Origin: Prochlorococcus sp. AG-402-C09
Lineage (GTDB): Bacteria > Cyanobacteriota > Cyanobacteriia > PCC-6307 > Cyanobiaceae
DNA length: 64,000 bases
NCBI GenBank assembly: GCA_003279565.1
Contig: QCHN01000004.1
Span: forward strand, 62,001 to 126,000
Reading direction: 5' to 3'
Shown here: piece by piece, positions 21,525 through 36,585 of the stretch
How the letters are laid out: every line of letters starts with the position of its first letter
How positions within the stretch are numbered: the first letter of the stretch is position 1
Notes under the pieces: generated by a model
What the model was told of the DNA's origin: nothing
The model's database searches: none
What the model saw: only the letters and a program-made list of their open reading frames with translations
Position numbers and translations under genes: made by a program

Positions 21525-22172
21525 CTATGTTGTCTGAAGTGGGGAAATTATAATTTCTTCGGAATCTATTTTTGCTTGCTCTGCAAGACCAAGTTGAGGT
21601 TTCTCCTTAGGACCTCTAGCAACTTTTTTGGCGATTCTTAATTGAACAGGACTAAGCTGAAGTGCGGATATGGTCGCTTTAGAATTGCCTTTGCTTCCTG
21701 CATGAGCAATCCCAAGAAGTCTTCCCCAAATAATAATATTTCCCTCTGCACTAACTTTTGCCCCTGGATTAACATCTCCCAGGATTAACAAATCCCCAGG
21801 GCTTTCAAGATATTCTCCCGATCTGACAGTTCCTTGATGAAAGTTTGTTTTTGAAAAAGTTAGATTTTTTTCATTAATATTCAAGGTTTCATTTTGATGA
21901 TTATCAATAATAAATTGAGATTTATAACCTAATGATTGGGCACTTACAATCGTCTTTGAAGATGTTGAACAAAAACCAATTATTTTACAATTATATTGAT
22001 TTGCAATTGCAATTACTTCCGATATATCTGTACATAAGAGATCGAGATTTTTGCAAAAGATTTCTATATTATTCGACTTCAAGGTTTTCAATTTATTTTT
22101 TAAGCATATTTCCCAACTAAGATATTTACTATCTTCAATATTGATAATAATTTTTTGAGGATTAGAATTCAT
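21525..22172 (-). CDS. minC: septum site-determining protein MinC
   Basis: GTVRSGEYLESPGDLLILGDVNPGAKVSAEGNIIIWGRLLGIAHAG. Confidence 0.94.
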   Translation of the reverse strand: MNSNPQKIIINIEDSKYLSWEICLKNKLKTLKSNNIEIFCKNLDLLCTDISEVIAIANQYNCKIIGFCSTSSKTIVSAQSLGYKSQFIIDNHQNETLNINEKNLTFSKTNFHQGTVRSGEYLESPGDLLILGDVNPGAKVSAEGNIIIWGRLLGIAHAGSKGNSKATISALQLSPVQLRIAKKVARGPKEKPQLGLAEQAKIDSEEIIISPLQTT

Positions 22173-22174
22173 TT

Positions 22175-23434
22175 TTAAGTATACTTTATTTTTAGATGTT
22201 CTATCTCTGTTCTTAATTCATTTTCTATTTCTTTTGGATAAATCAACCATGAAGATTGATTAGGCTCTATTAGTCTCTCAACTAATGGTGAGACTTCCTC
22301 TAGAGCCTGTAGGTTTTCCCCATCCCATAAGCGAAGTCCATATTTATAAGGATGATAGCTTTTAACTATTTGCTCTCTTAAACCACAGGAGATATCCGGC
22401 TCAATGCAATATTTTTCTGATAGAATTCTAGCCTTTGCTAGAGCTTCAAGTCTTGTTTCTAGGGAAAAAGAGGATATATTTAATGCTTTTAATAATTTTC
22501 TATTTATAAAACGTCTACAGAGGTTAGATAGATTTTCAGAAACAGAGTCTTGCCATTTATTAATATGATATCCAGTTACTATATCATCATTAGATAAAAA
22601 ACTTTCTAGGCTCATTTCTTCATGATTCCATAGCCATTCAGACATGTTTTTATCAGCCCATAACTTTTTGGGGCCAATCTTTCTTGCTGTTTTTATAATT
22701 TGTTCTAATAGCCAATTACAAACTTCATTTAACCTATGATTATATACGCTTCTGTACATTAGATTCCTAATTACTAAATAATGCTCAACTGCCATTAATC
22801 CTTTAGGGTGTATTGCTAAATCTCCATCAGGTGCAAGTATCATTGCTGATATTATACGATCAATATCTAGCTGACCATATCTTGCTCCTGTGGTATAACT
22901 ATCTCTCATTAGATAATCAAGCCTATCACAATCAAGCTGACTACTAATTAAAGAAATTATTGATTTTTTTGGAGCTTTCCTTGATTGAATTAAATCTGAA
23001 ATTGCTTTTGCATTCCCCTTGCCATATCTATTAAGTATCGTAGCAATCTCTTTGTTTGAATTTATTAATTTTGCTGTCCATACTTCATGCTTGATTTTAA
23101 ATATTTCCTCACTTGTATGGCTTAGTGGACCGTGACCTAGATCATGTAAGAGAGCAGCACCGTAGAGAATGAACTTGTGCTCTTTTAATCTAGAATCTAA
23201 CTCAGATAAATGATTTATTGCTCTTCTTGCAAGATGAAATACACCAAGAGAATGAGTGAATCTGCTTGATTCGGCACCATGAAATGTTAAATATGCAGGA
23301 CCTAATTGTTTGATTCTTCTTAATCTTTGAAATGGAGAGGAATCTATTAATTCCATCACCATTTGTTCTTCAGGGATTGAGCTGTTTAATGAAATTGATT
23401 GATGTAGAGGGTCATAATAGGTTCTTGTGGACAT
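22175..23434 (-). CDS. HD-superfamily phosphohydrolase (dNTPase-like)
   Basis: RFTHSLGVFHLARRA...ALLHDLGHGPLSHTSE. Confidence 0.92.
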   Translation of the reverse strand: MSTRTYYDPLHQSISLNSSIPEEQMVMELIDSSPFQRLRRIKQLGPAYLTFHGAESSRFTHSLGVFHLARRAINHLSELDSRLKEHKFILYGAALLHDLGHGPLSHTSEEIFKIKHEVWTAKLINSNKEIATILNRYGKGNAKAISDLIQSRKAPKKSIISLISSQLDCDRLDYLMRDSYTTGARYGQLDIDRIISAMILAPDGDLAIHPKGLMAVEHYLVIRNLMYRSVYNHRLNEVCNWLLEQIIKTARKIGPKKLWADKNMSEWLWNHEEMSLESFLSNDDIVTGYHINKWQDSVSENLSNLCRRFINRKLLKALNISSFSLETRLEALAKARILSEKYCIEPDISCGLREQIVKSYHPYKYGLRLWDGENLQALEEVSPLVERLIEPNQSSWLIYPKEIENELRTEIEHLKIKYT

Positions 23435-23437
23435 GGC

Positions 23438-24748
23438 TTAGTCGATTTCATCACTAATTAATTGTTTTTCTTCTATTTGACTTGTTTTTGAGAGCTTCTC
23501 TGAAACTTCTTCTTTGTCAAAAGTTGCTTGCATGATTAGCTCTGCATCCAAAAGCCATCTATCTTCATCAGAGCCTGGATTAAGTGGCTCGGGCATCTCT
23601 AATAGTCGATCTGGATCTATTCCAAGATTCTGTATGTCTCTTCCACTTGGAGTTAAATAGCTAGCAACTGTTACTGCTAAACCACTGCCATCACTTAGGT
23701 TGGTCAGAGATTGTATGAGGCCTTTCCCAAAAGTTTTAGTACCTATGAGCTCAGATCTTTTATTGTCTTGTAGGGCACCAGCAAGAATTTCACTAGCGCT
23801 TGCTGTCCCTTCATTGACAAGAGTAACCATAGGTCCGTCATAAAGAGTTTCTATCCCAGAGCTGATCGGATCATTGATGGAATCTCTTTTCTTCGTTTCG
23901 ACAATAGGCATGTTGCTAAGGAAGTCGTCAGCAACGGCAAGTCCAGAACTGACAAGACCTCCAGAGTTATTCCTTAGATCCAAAATCAGTCCATCTATAT
24001 CTTTTTCAGATAGCTCTTCTAATGCTTCCTTAACTTGTACAGGGACTGCCTCACTAAATTGCGTAATTCTTAAGTAACCAAATGTATGAGATTCATTTCT
24101 TATCCTTTTGGTTCTAACTGGTCTTAAATCAACACTTCTTCTTTCTAAAGAAATTTCTTTTATTTCATTATCAGGTAGCTGTAATTCAACAATTACTTGT
24201 GTTCCGGTTTGACCCCTTAATTTTGCTGCTGTTGCCTCAAGTCCTAATTGTTTTGGAGATTGCCCATTAACTTTCTTTAAAATTGTTCCACTAGTAATCC
24301 CTGCATCTGAGGCTGGAGAGCCTTCAAGAGGTGATATTACAACTATTTCTCCATCGTCTTTGCTAGCTCCTAACTGAAGACCAACCCCATTAATTTCACT
24401 GCCAATGTTGCTTTTTTTCATTGCTTCATAGTCAACAGGTCTCAATAAGCGCGTATAAGGATCTCCTAGAGGAAGAAGCATTGCTTCTATGGCTGAATAG
24501 GCTTGTTGAGAATTATTTATTGGCTTTTCGAGGGCTTTTTGACGAAGTTTCTTCCATTGAATTTCATCAAATTTCGTAGGAGCCAGGTAACCCTCATTTA
24601 CTATATTCCAGGCCTCGATCACCAGTAATTGGCCATCGTTGAGGGCCAAAGCGGGTTGAGTTAAAACTTGAAATAAAATCCCTAAGCTAGTTAAAACTGC
24701 AAAAAATCTTTGCAGTAGCTTAGTTAAAGATTTAACAGATGAAAGCAT
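23438..24748 (-). CDS. ctp: carboxyl-terminal processing protease (PDZ, S41)
   Basis: PDZ plus [33 protein letters not shown]; likely start MLSSVKSL at 24748 rather than the ORF start at 24811. Confidence 0.93.
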   Translation of the reverse strand: MLSSVKSLTKLLQRFFAVLTSLGILFQVLTQPALALNDGQLLVIEAWNIVNEGYLAPTKFDEIQWKKLRQKALEKPINNSQQAYSAIEAMLLPLGDPYTRLLRPVDYEAMKKSNIGSEINGVGLQLGASKDDGEIVVISPLEGSPASDAGITSGTILKKVNGQSPKQLGLEATAAKLRGQTGTQVIVELQLPDNEIKEISLERRSVDLRPVRTKRIRNESHTFGYLRITQFSEAVPVQVKEALEELSEKDIDGLILDLRNNSGGLVSSGLAVADDFLSNMPIVETKKRDSINDPISSGIETLYDGPMVTLVNEGTASASEILAGALQDNKRSELIGTKTFGKGLIQSLTNLSDGSGLAVTVASYLTPSGRDIQNLGIDPDRLLEMPEPLNPGSDEDRWLLDAELIMQATFDKEEVSEKLSKTSQIEEKQLISDEID

Positions 24749-24817
24749 TGGATTGATCTTTTGCGGCGACCAAGGGGCACATCGAGTAAGATATTGGAAA
24801 GTACAGTGCATAAGTGG

Positions 24818-25474
24818 ATGGCGAACTCTTCACCGGTTTATGACTGGTTCCAGGAACGTCTTGAGATACAGGACATAGCTGATGACGTCACTTCAAAATA
24901 CGTTCCTCCACATGTCAACATTTTTTATTGTCTTGGTGGAATAACACTCGTTTGTTTTTTGATTCAATTCGCGACTGGATTCGCGATGACCTTTTATTAC
25001 AAACCTACAGTAACTGAAGCTTATAGCTCAGTTAGTTATCTGATGACAGACGTGAGCTTTGGATGGTTGATTAGATCAGTGCATAGATGGAGTGCCTCAA
25101 TGATGGTACTCATGCTTATTTTGCATGTTTTTCGAGTTTATTTAACTGGAGGATTCAAAAGGCCTAGGGAATTGACATGGATAACTGGAGTGGTTATGGC
25201 AGTTATAACAGTTGCTTTTGGAGTAACAGGTTATTCATTGCCTTGGGATCAAGTTGGTTATTGGGCTGTGAAAATTGTTTCCGGAGTTCCAGCTGCAATT
25301 CCAGTTATTGGTGACTTTATGGTCGAACTACTTAGAGGTGGTGAGAGTGTTGGGCAGACAACTTTAACAAGGTTCTATAGCCTTCATACTTTTGTAATGC
25401 CATGGCTATTAGCTGTTTTCATGCTCATGCATTTTCTGATGATCAGAAAACAAGGAATCTCCGGTCCTCTATAA
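24818..25474 (+). CDS. petB: cytochrome b6
   Basis: [43 protein letters not shown]; start moved from 24761. Confidence 0.97.
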   Translation: MANSSPVYDWFQERLEIQDIADDVTSKYVPPHVNIFYCLGGITLVCFLIQFATGFAMTFYYKPTVTEAYSSVSYLMTDVSFGWLIRSVHRWSASMMVLMLILHVFRVYLTGGFKRPRELTWITGVVMAVITVAFGVTGYSLPWDQVGYWAVKIVSGVPAAIPVIGDFMVELLRGGESVGQTTLTRFYSLHTFVMPWLLAVFMLMHFLMIRKQGISGPL

Positions 25475-25529
25475 TTTTTAATTATTTATTCAATAAAACC
25501 TTAATTACTTTCAAAAACATTCTTAAACC

Positions 25530-26012
25530 ATGTCTACTCTTAAGAAACCAGACTTATCTGATACCAAACTAAGAGCAAAACTAGCTAAAGGAATGGGCCA
25601 TAATTATTATGGAGAACCAGCATGGCCTAATGATCTTTTATATATTTTCCCAGTAGTAATACTTGGCACAATTGCTTGTGTTGTTGGTTTAGCAGTTTTA
25701 GATCCTGCATTTCTTGGAGACAAGGCAAATCCTTTTGCAACTCCATTAGAAATTCTTCCTGAGTGGTATTTATATCCTGTCTTTCAGATTTTACGCGTAG
25801 TACCTAATAAACTTCTTGGGATTGCTCTGCAGACATTAATTCCTTTAGGTTTGATGATTCTTCCTTTTATTGAAAATGTAAATAAATTTGCTAATCCTTT
25901 CAGAAGACCAGTTGCAATGTCATTGTTTTTATTTGGAACAGTTTTGACTATGTATCTTGGTATAGGTGCATGCCTACCTATTGATAAATCTCTAACTTTA
26001 GGTTTTTTCTAA
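25530..26012 (+). CDS. petD: cytochrome b6/f complex subunit IV
   Basis: [41 protein letters not shown]. Confidence 0.98.
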   Translation: MSTLKKPDLSDTKLRAKLAKGMGHNYYGEPAWPNDLLYIFPVVILGTIACVVGLAVLDPAFLGDKANPFATPLEILPEWYLYPVFQILRVVPNKLLGIALQTLIPLGLMILPFIENVNKFANPFRRPVAMSLFLFGTVLTMYLGIGACLPIDKSLTLGFF

Positions 26013-27460
26013 AAGTTATCCTCTAAATCCAGCATCAAGACATCATCGGGCTCAGCTCTTAGTAAATGATGTAATAATAAGAATCCAACAATAGTCCAAG
26101 TTTGATAAGTTCTAGATTGTTGTCCTACCCATGTACCAGTTGGTCCGTCAAAATATTCTGCCCATTTTTGTCTTGGAAGCTGATTCAATTGACTCCAATA
26201 ACATTCTTCAACAAGAGCCCTCATTTGTCCCATTAGTAACACATCAGCTTTTGGGTAACGTTTTTCATGAAGCAATATAGAAGCACCAAAAAACCATAAA
26301 AGGCTAGGCCAGTGACCACCATTGTGATAACTCCATGGCCAGTTCTTGGGATCTGAACCTGTTTTGTTTTGCCATTCTTCAATATCCATTGGTGGATGAC
26401 ATATCCTCATTGGCATTTGTGCCATAAGGTGCTCACGATTATGTAGAACCAGACGGAATAATGCTCTCTGCTGAGGTGCTGTTAATACCCCAAACATGCA
26501 TGCTAAGGAATTTCCCAGACTGTAAAAACGAAAATCTGGTCTACCAGTTCTTATATTTCCAATGAGATAACCACCTCTATTCTCGAGCCAATCTTGAAGC
26601 CAAGAAGGAACCACTTGGGGCTGGACATTGAATTCATTTTGATGTTGATCTTCGCCGTATTGCTCAGTAGGCCTTCTCCTAAGTACTTGCATCGTTTTGC
26701 TTGTGACCCAATAGTGCTTCAAAAGAAATTGTCGAAGATCATGCACCCACTGGCGAGTCAAAACAAGTCTCTGATCAAGTAATCGACTTTTTTGATTTTT
26801 TCTGCTTAATTCCATTAGTTGAATGCAGCTTTTTAGGCATGCATGTAACAAAACCTCTACTTCAAGAGGAGCTCCCCAAACATCCATAGGTCGATCGATC
26901 ATGAATGAACAATCTGGTACGAATAAAACTGGATTCCCCTCAAAAGTCGGATGCAAAACTAAATCAAGGAGAAGTTGCACACCTCTTTGAACCTGCTGAC
27001 TTGTCCCAAAACTTTGATCACCACTTTTTTTTACATAAAGCCAACAAAGTACAGGCCACCAAAGGCTTGCATCAGCAGAGGTGATTCTTCCAATAGATCT
27101 CTGACCATAATCTGCTATTAGTTTTCCTTTCTCTTCAACAAAACTTGTTGGAAAAACCCCTCTAGTTTGATAGGTAGTACTTTGCAAATTCAGACTTACT
27201 GTCAAGAATTTCTTGACTATGTCAAATCGTTTTTGAGTTAGTAGATAAATCATTACTGGGACGTTGTCCCTTAAAAAAATCTCTCCATAATTGAGAGCAT
27301 CATTTTTTGTTGGATGCTCTAAGGCCGCGACACTTCCTGCTATATCTCCAGAAATTTCAATCAGAGTTTTTTCAAAATGTTCCTTAGCTCTTGCAACAAC
27401 TTTGTCTTCATTCGAGTTGGGACGAACCCTTTGGTGCTGTTGGCTAAAACGTGCGGGCAT
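26009..27460 (-). CDS. neutral/alkaline invertase (GH100)
   Basis: [18 protein letters not shown]...[16 protein letters not shown]...[16 protein letters not shown]. Confidence 0.93.
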   Translation of the reverse strand: MPARFSQQHQRVRPNSNEDKVVARAKEHFEKTLIEISGDIAGSVAALEHPTKNDALNYGEIFLRDNVPVMIYLLTQKRFDIVKKFLTVSLNLQSTTYQTRGVFPTSFVEEKGKLIADYGQRSIGRITSADASLWWPVLCWLYVKKSGDQSFGTSQQVQRGVQLLLDLVLHPTFEGNPVLFVPDCSFMIDRPMDVWGAPLEVEVLLHACLKSCIQLMELSRKNQKSRLLDQRLVLTRQWVHDLRQFLLKHYWVTSKTMQVLRRRPTEQYGEDQHQNEFNVQPQVVPSWLQDWLENRGGYLIGNIRTGRPDFRFYSLGNSLACMFGVLTAPQQRALFRLVLHNREHLMAQMPMRICHPPMDIEEWQNKTGSDPKNWPWSYHNGGHWPSLLWFFGASILLHEKRYPKADVLLMGQMRALVEECYWSQLNQLPRQKWAEYFDGPTGTWVGQQSRTYQTWTIVGFLLLHHLLRAEPDDVLMLDLEDNF

Positions 27461-28105
27461 TAAGATAATCCGTTGCCATCGCTAAAAGCTAGTTATGGCT
27501 TGCTCCTTTGATATTAATAGTAAGAGGTAAAACATTTCATTTGCAACTTTGTTGCAAGTAAGTACTTCGAGGGTCTACAATATTTTTCTGCGCAAAAGTG
27601 AATCTGGAGCGTACTCAGTTAGCGAAAATCACGAAAGTTTTTTAGTTAAGTGGGAGTTTTACAACATTCGAAGACTAAACCCTTTGGTGCTGTAAGCTGA
27701 AAAACGGTCGAAAGATCGAAAAATGTTCTTGGCTTTTTAAGTCAAAAACATCGCACCTAGACAACTTAAAAGTTTAGGAACTGACGCTTTTATCGCGTCT
27801 GGTTCATATTTGAATCGGATGTATTGCGATAAAGGTGTGAGGTCCCGTCAAAAAGAAATTAGTTGCATGATTTTGTCACTATTTCGAATTGGAGTTTCAC
27901 GGCTCTAGTTCGGTTTTTGGTGTTTCAGAGTTAGAGCAACGACGGATCTGAGATCCGGGAAAGTCACGAAGATAAAACTAAGTGCACTCTTTAGAACCCT
28001 TGTGAAAACAAGGTGGCAACAATCACAATCAGTACGCCAGTGCTGTTATTAGTGGGAGAAGCAAATCAGACTGAGTAGAATTAATTTTTACAATAGGGCC
28101 TGACT

Positions 28106-29589
<1,484 letters not shown>

Positions 29590-29756
29590 ACAGGGAGACA
29601 ATTAATTGATTGTGATGTCTAAGTCATTTATTCTTAGGCCGCAATCCTGTCACCTTAAGGTCGATCGGTACCTCAGATTTTTGAATTAATTTTATAATTA
29701 ATCCTTTAATTTCAGTTCCTAAACTTGTCTAGGTCACACCCAACAAGGTTTCTCCT

Positions 29757-29830
<74 letters not shown>

Positions 29831-29839
29831 TTCGTTGTT

Positions 29840-29912
29840 GGGGGTATAGCTCAGTTGGTAGAGCGCCTGCTTTGCAAGCAGGATGTCAGCGGTTCGAGTC
29901 CGCTTACCTCCA
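29840..29912 (+). tRNA. tRNA-Ala (TGC), in rRNA spacer
   Basis: GGGGGTATAGCTCAGTTGGTAGAGCGCCTGCTTTGCAAGCAGGATG... Confidence 0.98.
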
Positions 29913-30219
29913 CTGAAATCCACCCTGGTAACTAAATTCCGGAGAAAATTTTGTAGATGTGACTTAGAATTGTCTATTGAAAAGACCCTAGCTTCTTATC
30001 ATCTTTTTGGAGTTGATAATATGCTGGGCTCGCATGGATTTATCCATGAGAATTCAGTAGAACCTTGAAAACTGCATAGATTAGAAAGAATAAAGCATCT
30101 CATGGATGCATAATTCTTGTTTGATTTTTTAGCTTAAAAACTAACTGGTCAAATATAAGAATTCATGTTTAATTCTTGAGTAAAAGCCGAGCACAATTGA
30201 TTTTGTGATTGTATTTAAG

Positions 30220-33093
<2,874 letters not shown>

Positions 33094-33182
33094 TCTTTTG
33101 CTTTTATTCAAATTATTGCTTTATTCTTTCAAATTATTTTTATAATATCTATGCAGTTTTCAGGGTTCCATATACAAAACTA

Positions 33183-33299
33183 TCCTGGTGTTCATGGCGA
33201 TGTGGAACCACTCCGATCCATCTCGAACTCGGTTGTGAAACGCATCAGCGGCGACGATATTTGGGGGGTAGCCCCCTGAGAAAATAGCTCAATGCCAGG
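33183..33299 (+). rRNA. rrf: 5S ribosomal RNA
   Basis: TCCTGGTGTTCATGGCGATGTGGAACCACTCCGATCCATCTCGAACTCGG. Confidence 0.95.
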
Positions 33300-33307
33300 T
33301 AAAATTT

Positions 33308-33337
33308 TTAAAAGGGGTCCTTAGGGACCCCTTTTTT
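33308..33337 (+). terminator. rRNA operon terminator (shared with convergent mutM)
   Basis: AAAAGGGGTCCTTAGGGACCCCTTTTTT. Confidence 0.9.
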
Positions 33338-33346
33338 GATGCTTGA

Positions 33347-34195
33347 TTATCTTTGGCAATTGGGACACCAGTGTGTGCTCCTACCACAAATTTTTTCTCG
33401 CAATATCTTCTCTCCACATCTTTTACAACTTTTACCGCCTCTTCTATACACCCAAGCTTGTCCACCATAATTTCCATTAATTCCCTCCAAATCTCTAAAA
33501 TCACTAAAAGTAGTTCCTCCTTCTCCGATACTTATATTTAATATTTTGACAAGACTATTGCAAAGCTTTTTTAATTCATAGCTGTTTAAATTTCTACTTT
33601 CAGTTTTTGGATTAATACCTGCATCAAATAATGTTTCATCTGCATATATATTCCCAACACCAGCAACAGTCGCTTGATCTAATAATGCAGATTTGATTGA
33701 ACGAGTTTTTTTCTTCAAATATTCTTCTAAATAACAACTATTAAAATCAGCACTAAATGGCTCTGGGCCTAATCTTTTAATTCCAGATACAACCTCTTCT
33801 ACTGATTGCGTCGATGGTACGTGCCACATTTGTCCGAAATTTCTAATATCTACAAAACGAAGTTCTCTACCGCTCTTTTCTAAAAACCTCACTCTTGTAT
33901 GGGAGCATGGTTCTATTTTTTTTTCAACTAATTTGAATTGCCCTGTCATTCTCAGATGAACAACTAAATAACCATTTCTAATCTTGTTATTTGAAATTAG
34001 AGATCCTATTAAATATTTCCCTCTTCTTTCCCAACCACCAAAATAATTATTTTTAATATTAAAAATAAAACTTCTCGACCCACCAATACTTGCAATTGAG
34101 CGATCTTTTAATACTTCTATCTTTTCGATATAAAAATTATTTAGAAGCTTTTCAAGTCCCTTTCTAACTGTCTCAACTTCGGGTAATTCTGGCAA
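33347..34195 (-). CDS. mutM: formamidopyrimidine-DNA glycosylase
   Basis: MPELPEVETVRKGLEKLL...VAGVGNIYADETLF; C-terminal zinc finger CKRCGEKI...CPNCQR. Confidence 0.98.
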   Translation of the reverse strand: MPELPEVETVRKGLEKLLNNFYIEKIEVLKDRSIASIGGSRSFIFNIKNNYFGGWERRGKYLIGSLISNNKIRNGYLVVHLRMTGQFKLVEKKIEPCSHTRVRFLEKSGRELRFVDIRNFGQMWHVPSTQSVEEVVSGIKRLGPEPFSADFNSCYLEEYLKKKTRSIKSALLDQATVAGVGNIYADETLFDAGINPKTESRNLNSYELKKLCNSLVKILNISIGEGGTTFSDFRDLEGINGNYGGQAWVYRRGGKSCKRCGEKILREKICGRSTHWCPNCQR

Positions 34196-34209
34196 AAGTA
34201 ATAATACTG

Positions 34210-34428
34210 CTAACTTGCAGCAGCTTCCAATTCCTTCGCTGAAAATTGGCTGGTATTGGCACCACCATCAACTCCGCTAAAAGCTTTGAAATCACATTTT
34301 TCGAATTTGACTGTTACTGGGTACCTCATCGCTGGAGATTTATCTATAGAGACAATTTCTCCAATTTGATTAAACCAGTATGATTCTTGACGCAAGATGC
34401 GAACCTTGTCTTTTCGTGCAAAGCTCAT
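34210..34428 (-). CDS. psaE: photosystem I subunit IV
   Basis: KVRILRQESYWFNQIGEIVSIDKSPAMRYPVTVKFEKCDF. Confidence 0.96.
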   Translation of the reverse strand: MSFARKDKVRILRQESYWFNQIGEIVSIDKSPAMRYPVTVKFEKCDFKAFSGVDGGANTSQFSAKELEAAAS

Positions 34429-34631
34429 CTGACTTCCCTAAATAATTTTAATATTACTATTATCTATCAGAACAGGAGAAATTTGTATATGTGTCACAGA
34501 CTGTCGCTGGTATTTTGAAAGAGTTGATCCCTTTTGAAAATTTTTTACTGCAGATAAATATAATTCAGATTGATTTTCGGACGAATTTTCAATTAACTTT
34601 GAAATATTGAACTTTTAACGATTTTTTTTTT

Positions 34632-35681
34632 GTGATATCACAGCCATCTTTAGACCCCACTTCTCTTACTTTTGATTTACCTGATCCTGAGCAAGATGAT
34701 TTAAGTAATATTGATTTCATTGAGAGATTAGAGAATGCATGGTCAATATGCGAAAAGTTTGATTTGCAAACCGAAATTTGGCGAGGAAGGATTTTACGTG
34801 TTGTTAGAGATAGAGAAAAGAGAGGAGGGGATGGAAGAGGTACAGGTTTTTTGCAGTGGTTAAGGGAGATGGAAATTAGTAAAAGCAAAGCATATTCCCT
34901 TATTCAATTAGCTGATTCCTCGGATAATCTTTTGGCTGATGGGATTCTTGAAGAATCAAGTGTAAACAATTTTTCAAAGAGAGCTTTTATTGAAACGGCG
35001 CAAGCTGAGCCTGAAATTCAACATATGATTTCTGAAGCTGCGAATGAAGGGAAGGACATAACTAGAAGACAAGTAAAGAGCTTGACTGACGAATTTGTGG
35101 CTGCAACCAGCTCTCTTTTGCCTGTTGAAATCAGAGAAAAAACACAATCAAATTTATTACCAGCCAAGTTTGTTGCTCCATTGGTAAGAGAATTATCTAA
35201 GTTATCGCCTATCCAGCAAGAAGAGATATGCGAAACATTAAGAGAAAATCCTGAAATTGATTCAGTAAAAGATATGACGAATACTGCTAAATGGATCGGA
35301 AAGTCTTTAGATGCTTCTCTAGCATTAAGAGCTTTTCAGAATAAGGATTTAAATTTAGATAAAGCCACTCAAGAAGCTCTTAGGTTGGATTCTTTAGGAT
35401 TGCTTTCAGATGCTTTTGGACAGGCTAAAACTATAGAGAGTTCCATTCTAAAGTTTCATTCTGCTTGGAAAAGATTAGAGAGTTTGCAAGAGAGACTATG
35501 GGTGGAGTCCGGCAGTAGCACGCCTTATCTAAGGGAGCTTTTAGACACCCTTCAAACCCTCACTGGTTCAACTATAAGAGTTTCTCTTGGAGAACTTTCC
35601 GGTGGAAAAAGGTTGAGATTGCAACTTGTTGAGGAAGATGCTGAAAGATTGGAACCTCCATCTCTTGAGATGACTAAATAA
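34632..35681 (+). CDS. conserved hypothetical, possible DNA-binding (HTH-like central region)
   Basis: 349-aa ORF; FLQWLREMEISKSKAYSLIQLADSSD resembles DUF3102/ParB-type HTH. Confidence 0.75.
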   Translation: MISQPSLDPTSLTFDLPDPEQDDLSNIDFIERLENAWSICEKFDLQTEIWRGRILRVVRDREKRGGDGRGTGFLQWLREMEISKSKAYSLIQLADSSDNLLADGILEESSVNNFSKRAFIETAQAEPEIQHMISEAANEGKDITRRQVKSLTDEFVAATSSLLPVEIREKTQSNLLPAKFVAPLVRELSKLSPIQQEEICETLRENPEIDSVKDMTNTAKWIGKSLDASLALRAFQNKDLNLDKATQEALRLDSLGLLSDAFGQAKTIESSILKFHSAWKRLESLQERLWVESGSSTPYLRELLDTLQTLTGSTIRVSLGELSGGKRLRLQLVEEDAERLEPPSLEMTK

Positions 35682-35683
35682 TT

Positions 35684-36544
35684 TTAAATTTTCAAATCCT
35701 GATCACAGAAATCATTGACTATTTTAAATTCAAAATCGGTTTCAGGAAAATACCAGCTTGTCCAGTAAGAATTATTTAATGTGTTATTTAGCACTCTATT
35801 TTTGCAGTTAAGAGCTAAGTGGAAAGATTTATTTTTTTTTGTTTTTGATTGAGCAATATAATTTCCATCAAGATATGTCCAGTCTGCCCAGTTGATCATT
35901 AATGAGCCATATTTCAACCATTTTGAAGATTTAGTTTCTCTTAATTTTAATCTTACATTAGGATTGATTTTTACAATATTATTTAAATTGTTCAAAACAC
36001 TAATTTCCTCTATTGAAATTTTGTGTATCTCTGCAATCGTTAAAAGATCTTCTGTTTTAGAAGTTTGATGATAAAAAACTTTTTTACTTGCTAATTTAAT
36101 GTCTTTTTTACTAATTGCTTTTTTATAGATTGCACCCTTTGGAAGCACAATGATTTGTTCAAGCTCAAGAAAAGAATTATTACCTAGATTATTAATTGCA
36201 ATAATGTCTTTTAAATTTACGTTGTAAGTTCTTGCGATTTTATAGAGAGTATCTCCCACAACAACTTTATGAGTAAGATTACCAACCTTAATATCTTTAT
36301 CATTATTTTCTAGAGGTATTAATATGACTTTCCCTTCTATTATTTTCGTTGCATCATTAAAATTATTTTTATACATTAATTCTTTTAAAGAAACTCCATA
36401 TTGCTTGGATATCTTTAAAAGCGTATCACCACTCTTTGCTATGATCTTTGTTTCTGCATTGACGTGTAAAGTAAATATAGATAAGAAAAAAATAATACTA
36501 TTAAGATAAAATAGGTTGATATTTATTTTTATCTTTTTTATCAT
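35684..36544 (-). CDS. LysM-domain secreted/peptidoglycan-associated protein
   Basis: Signal peptide-like N-terminus; repeated SGDTLLKISKQYGVSLKELMYKNN / VGDTLYKIARTYNVNLKDIIAINNL. Confidence 0.9.
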   Translation of the reverse strand: MIKKIKININLFYLNSIIFFLSIFTLHVNAETKIIAKSGDTLLKISKQYGVSLKELMYKNNFNDATKIIEGKVILIPLENNDKDIKVGNLTHKVVVGDTLYKIARTYNVNLKDIIAINNLGNNSFLELEQIIVLPKGAIYKKAISKKDIKLASKKVFYHQTSKTEDLLTIAEIHKISIEEISVLNNLNNIVKINPNVRLKLRETKSSKWLKYGSLMINWADWTYLDGNYIAQSKTKKNKSFHLALNCKNRVLNNTLNNSYWTSWYFPETDFEFKIVNDFCDQDLKI

Positions 36545-36585
36545 CTTTTGTCTTAATAATTTATCTCATGAATATTGTGCTTATG

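Noticed and set aside
34589-34888. 99-aa minus ORF opposite the 34632 gene
   Set aside because: Antisense to a long, compositionally normal CDS; low-quality protein.
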